A stretch of DNA of 6,827 nt from Ignavibacteriales bacterium (GTDB lineage Bacteria; Bacteroidota; Ignavibacteria; Ignavibacteriales; Ignavibacteriaceae): the NCBI GenBank assembly GCA_020061995.1, contig JAGUXE010000115.1, positions 1-6,827 of the forward strand, given 5' to 3'. Made by a program: the position numbers and the translations under genes. How positions within the stretch are numbered: the first letter of the stretch is position 1; the number at the start of each line of letters is the position of its first letter. Under the pieces are notes generated by a model that was given only the letters and a program-made list of their open reading frames with translations, was not told the DNA's origin and searched no databases. Positions 6,521 through 6,827 of this stretch are shown here, piece by piece.

Positions 6521-6628
6521 TAAGTTTCCAATAGTTTAGATAATAGAATAATTTTTATTTTGTTTTTAATTTGATACTAACAATCATTTTTTCTAATGAT
6601 AATTTGACTTAAATCCAATATTGTTTTT
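6521..6628. other. speA-tkt intergenic gap
   Basis: This very AT-rich gap holds a weak 6-bp inverted repeat, ATCATT/AATGAT (6583-6600). On the minus strand it is not followed by a T-run, so it is not a convincing terminator. No clear -35/-10 pair for tkt was found. Read-through from speA into tkt is therefore possible but unproven. Confidence 0.4.
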
Positions 6629-6827
6629 TTATTCCAAATAAGTATACCCGTACAATCCCGAGCGATAGTTTGATAGAAATTCTTTCCCTTCTTCAGCAGT
6701 AATAATTCCGGCTTTTACAGTAGACATAACCCAAGTTTCAACACTACGAACAAGTTTTTTTGCATTATATTGAACGTAATCAAGAACTTCAGCAACCGAC
6801 TCACCATCAATTATTTGATCAATCTTA
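6629..6827 (-). CDS. speA: Biosynthetic arginine decarboxylase, C-terminal end (partial)
   Basis: Only the last 65 residues are inside the window; the 5' part lies beyond the right edge. The chain reads KIDQIIDGESVAEVLDYVQY, then a helical stretch with NAKKLVRSVETWV, and ends GLYGYTYLE before the stop TAA at 6629-6631. The GES-V-E-VL-YVQY block, the late helix with ITAEEGKEFLSNY and especially the GLYGYTYLE terminus are characteristic of SpeA-type, PLP-dependent arginine decarboxylases. These convert arginine to agmatine for polyamine synthesis. This tail is the C-terminal helical part, away from the PLP site, so activity cannot be judged from what is visible. It is on the same strand as tkt and upstream of it. 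Confidence 0.85.
   Translation of the reverse strand, partial: KIDQIIDGESVAEVLDYVQYNAKKLVRSVETWVMSTVKAGIITAEEGKEFLSNYRSGLYGYTYLE

Noticed and set aside
6583..6600. Inverted repeat ATCATT/AATGAT downstream of speA as a terminator
   Set aside because: The stem is only 6 bp, has no G/C strength and is not followed by a T-run on the minus strand.

Overview
The window looks like chromosomal DNA of an AT-rich, Gram-negative bacterium from the Bacteroidota/Ignavibacteria side of the tree. The signs are lipoprotein signal peptides, a DUF6600-type exported protein, and Lys/Asn/Ile-rich coding. This placement is an inference from composition and protein style; there is no rRNA or marker tree. No complete mobile element, CRISPR array, tRNA or rRNA gene was seen.

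Left end (1-450): there is no intact gene, but the region is not empty. A textbook sigma70-like promoter at 37-64 points leftward, and a Shine-Dalgarno-like AAGGGG follows at 6-11, so a gene probably starts just outside the window. Next comes a small GC-rich hairpin-type repeat (about 104-149). After it lies a decayed fragment (175-379) of the N-terminus of an MmeI-like (type IIL) DNA methyltransferase/restriction protein, broken by a stop codon and a frameshift. A clean intrinsic terminator (383-413) serves the leftward gene that follows.

Middle: a leftward gene (452-1867) encodes an exported, Trp/Tyr-rich DUF6600-type protein with a long charged tail. Across a 215-bp divergent intergenic region with palindromes, a rightward cluster runs from 2083 to 4512. 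It contains a lipoprotein gene of unknown function whose reading frame appears interrupted at an A7 run (49 further codons lie in the -1 frame), an RlpA-like double-psi beta-barrel lipoprotein, a small overlapping ORF with a winged-helix-like look, and a proline iminopeptidase-like alpha/beta hydrolase. Spacing is tight enough for one operon.

Right end: a leftward transketolase gene (4505-6520) meets the hydrolase tail to tail with an 8-bp overlap. Upstream of it, also leftward, is the C-terminal end of biosynthetic arginine decarboxylase (SpeA), cut by the window edge. The cell-envelope genes (DUF6600 protein, two lipoproteins) and the metabolic genes (transketolase, SpeA, peptidase) do not form one obvious pathway. 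I see no convincing new multi-gene system. The observations most worth checking are the frameshifted lipoprotein gene and the methyltransferase relic.
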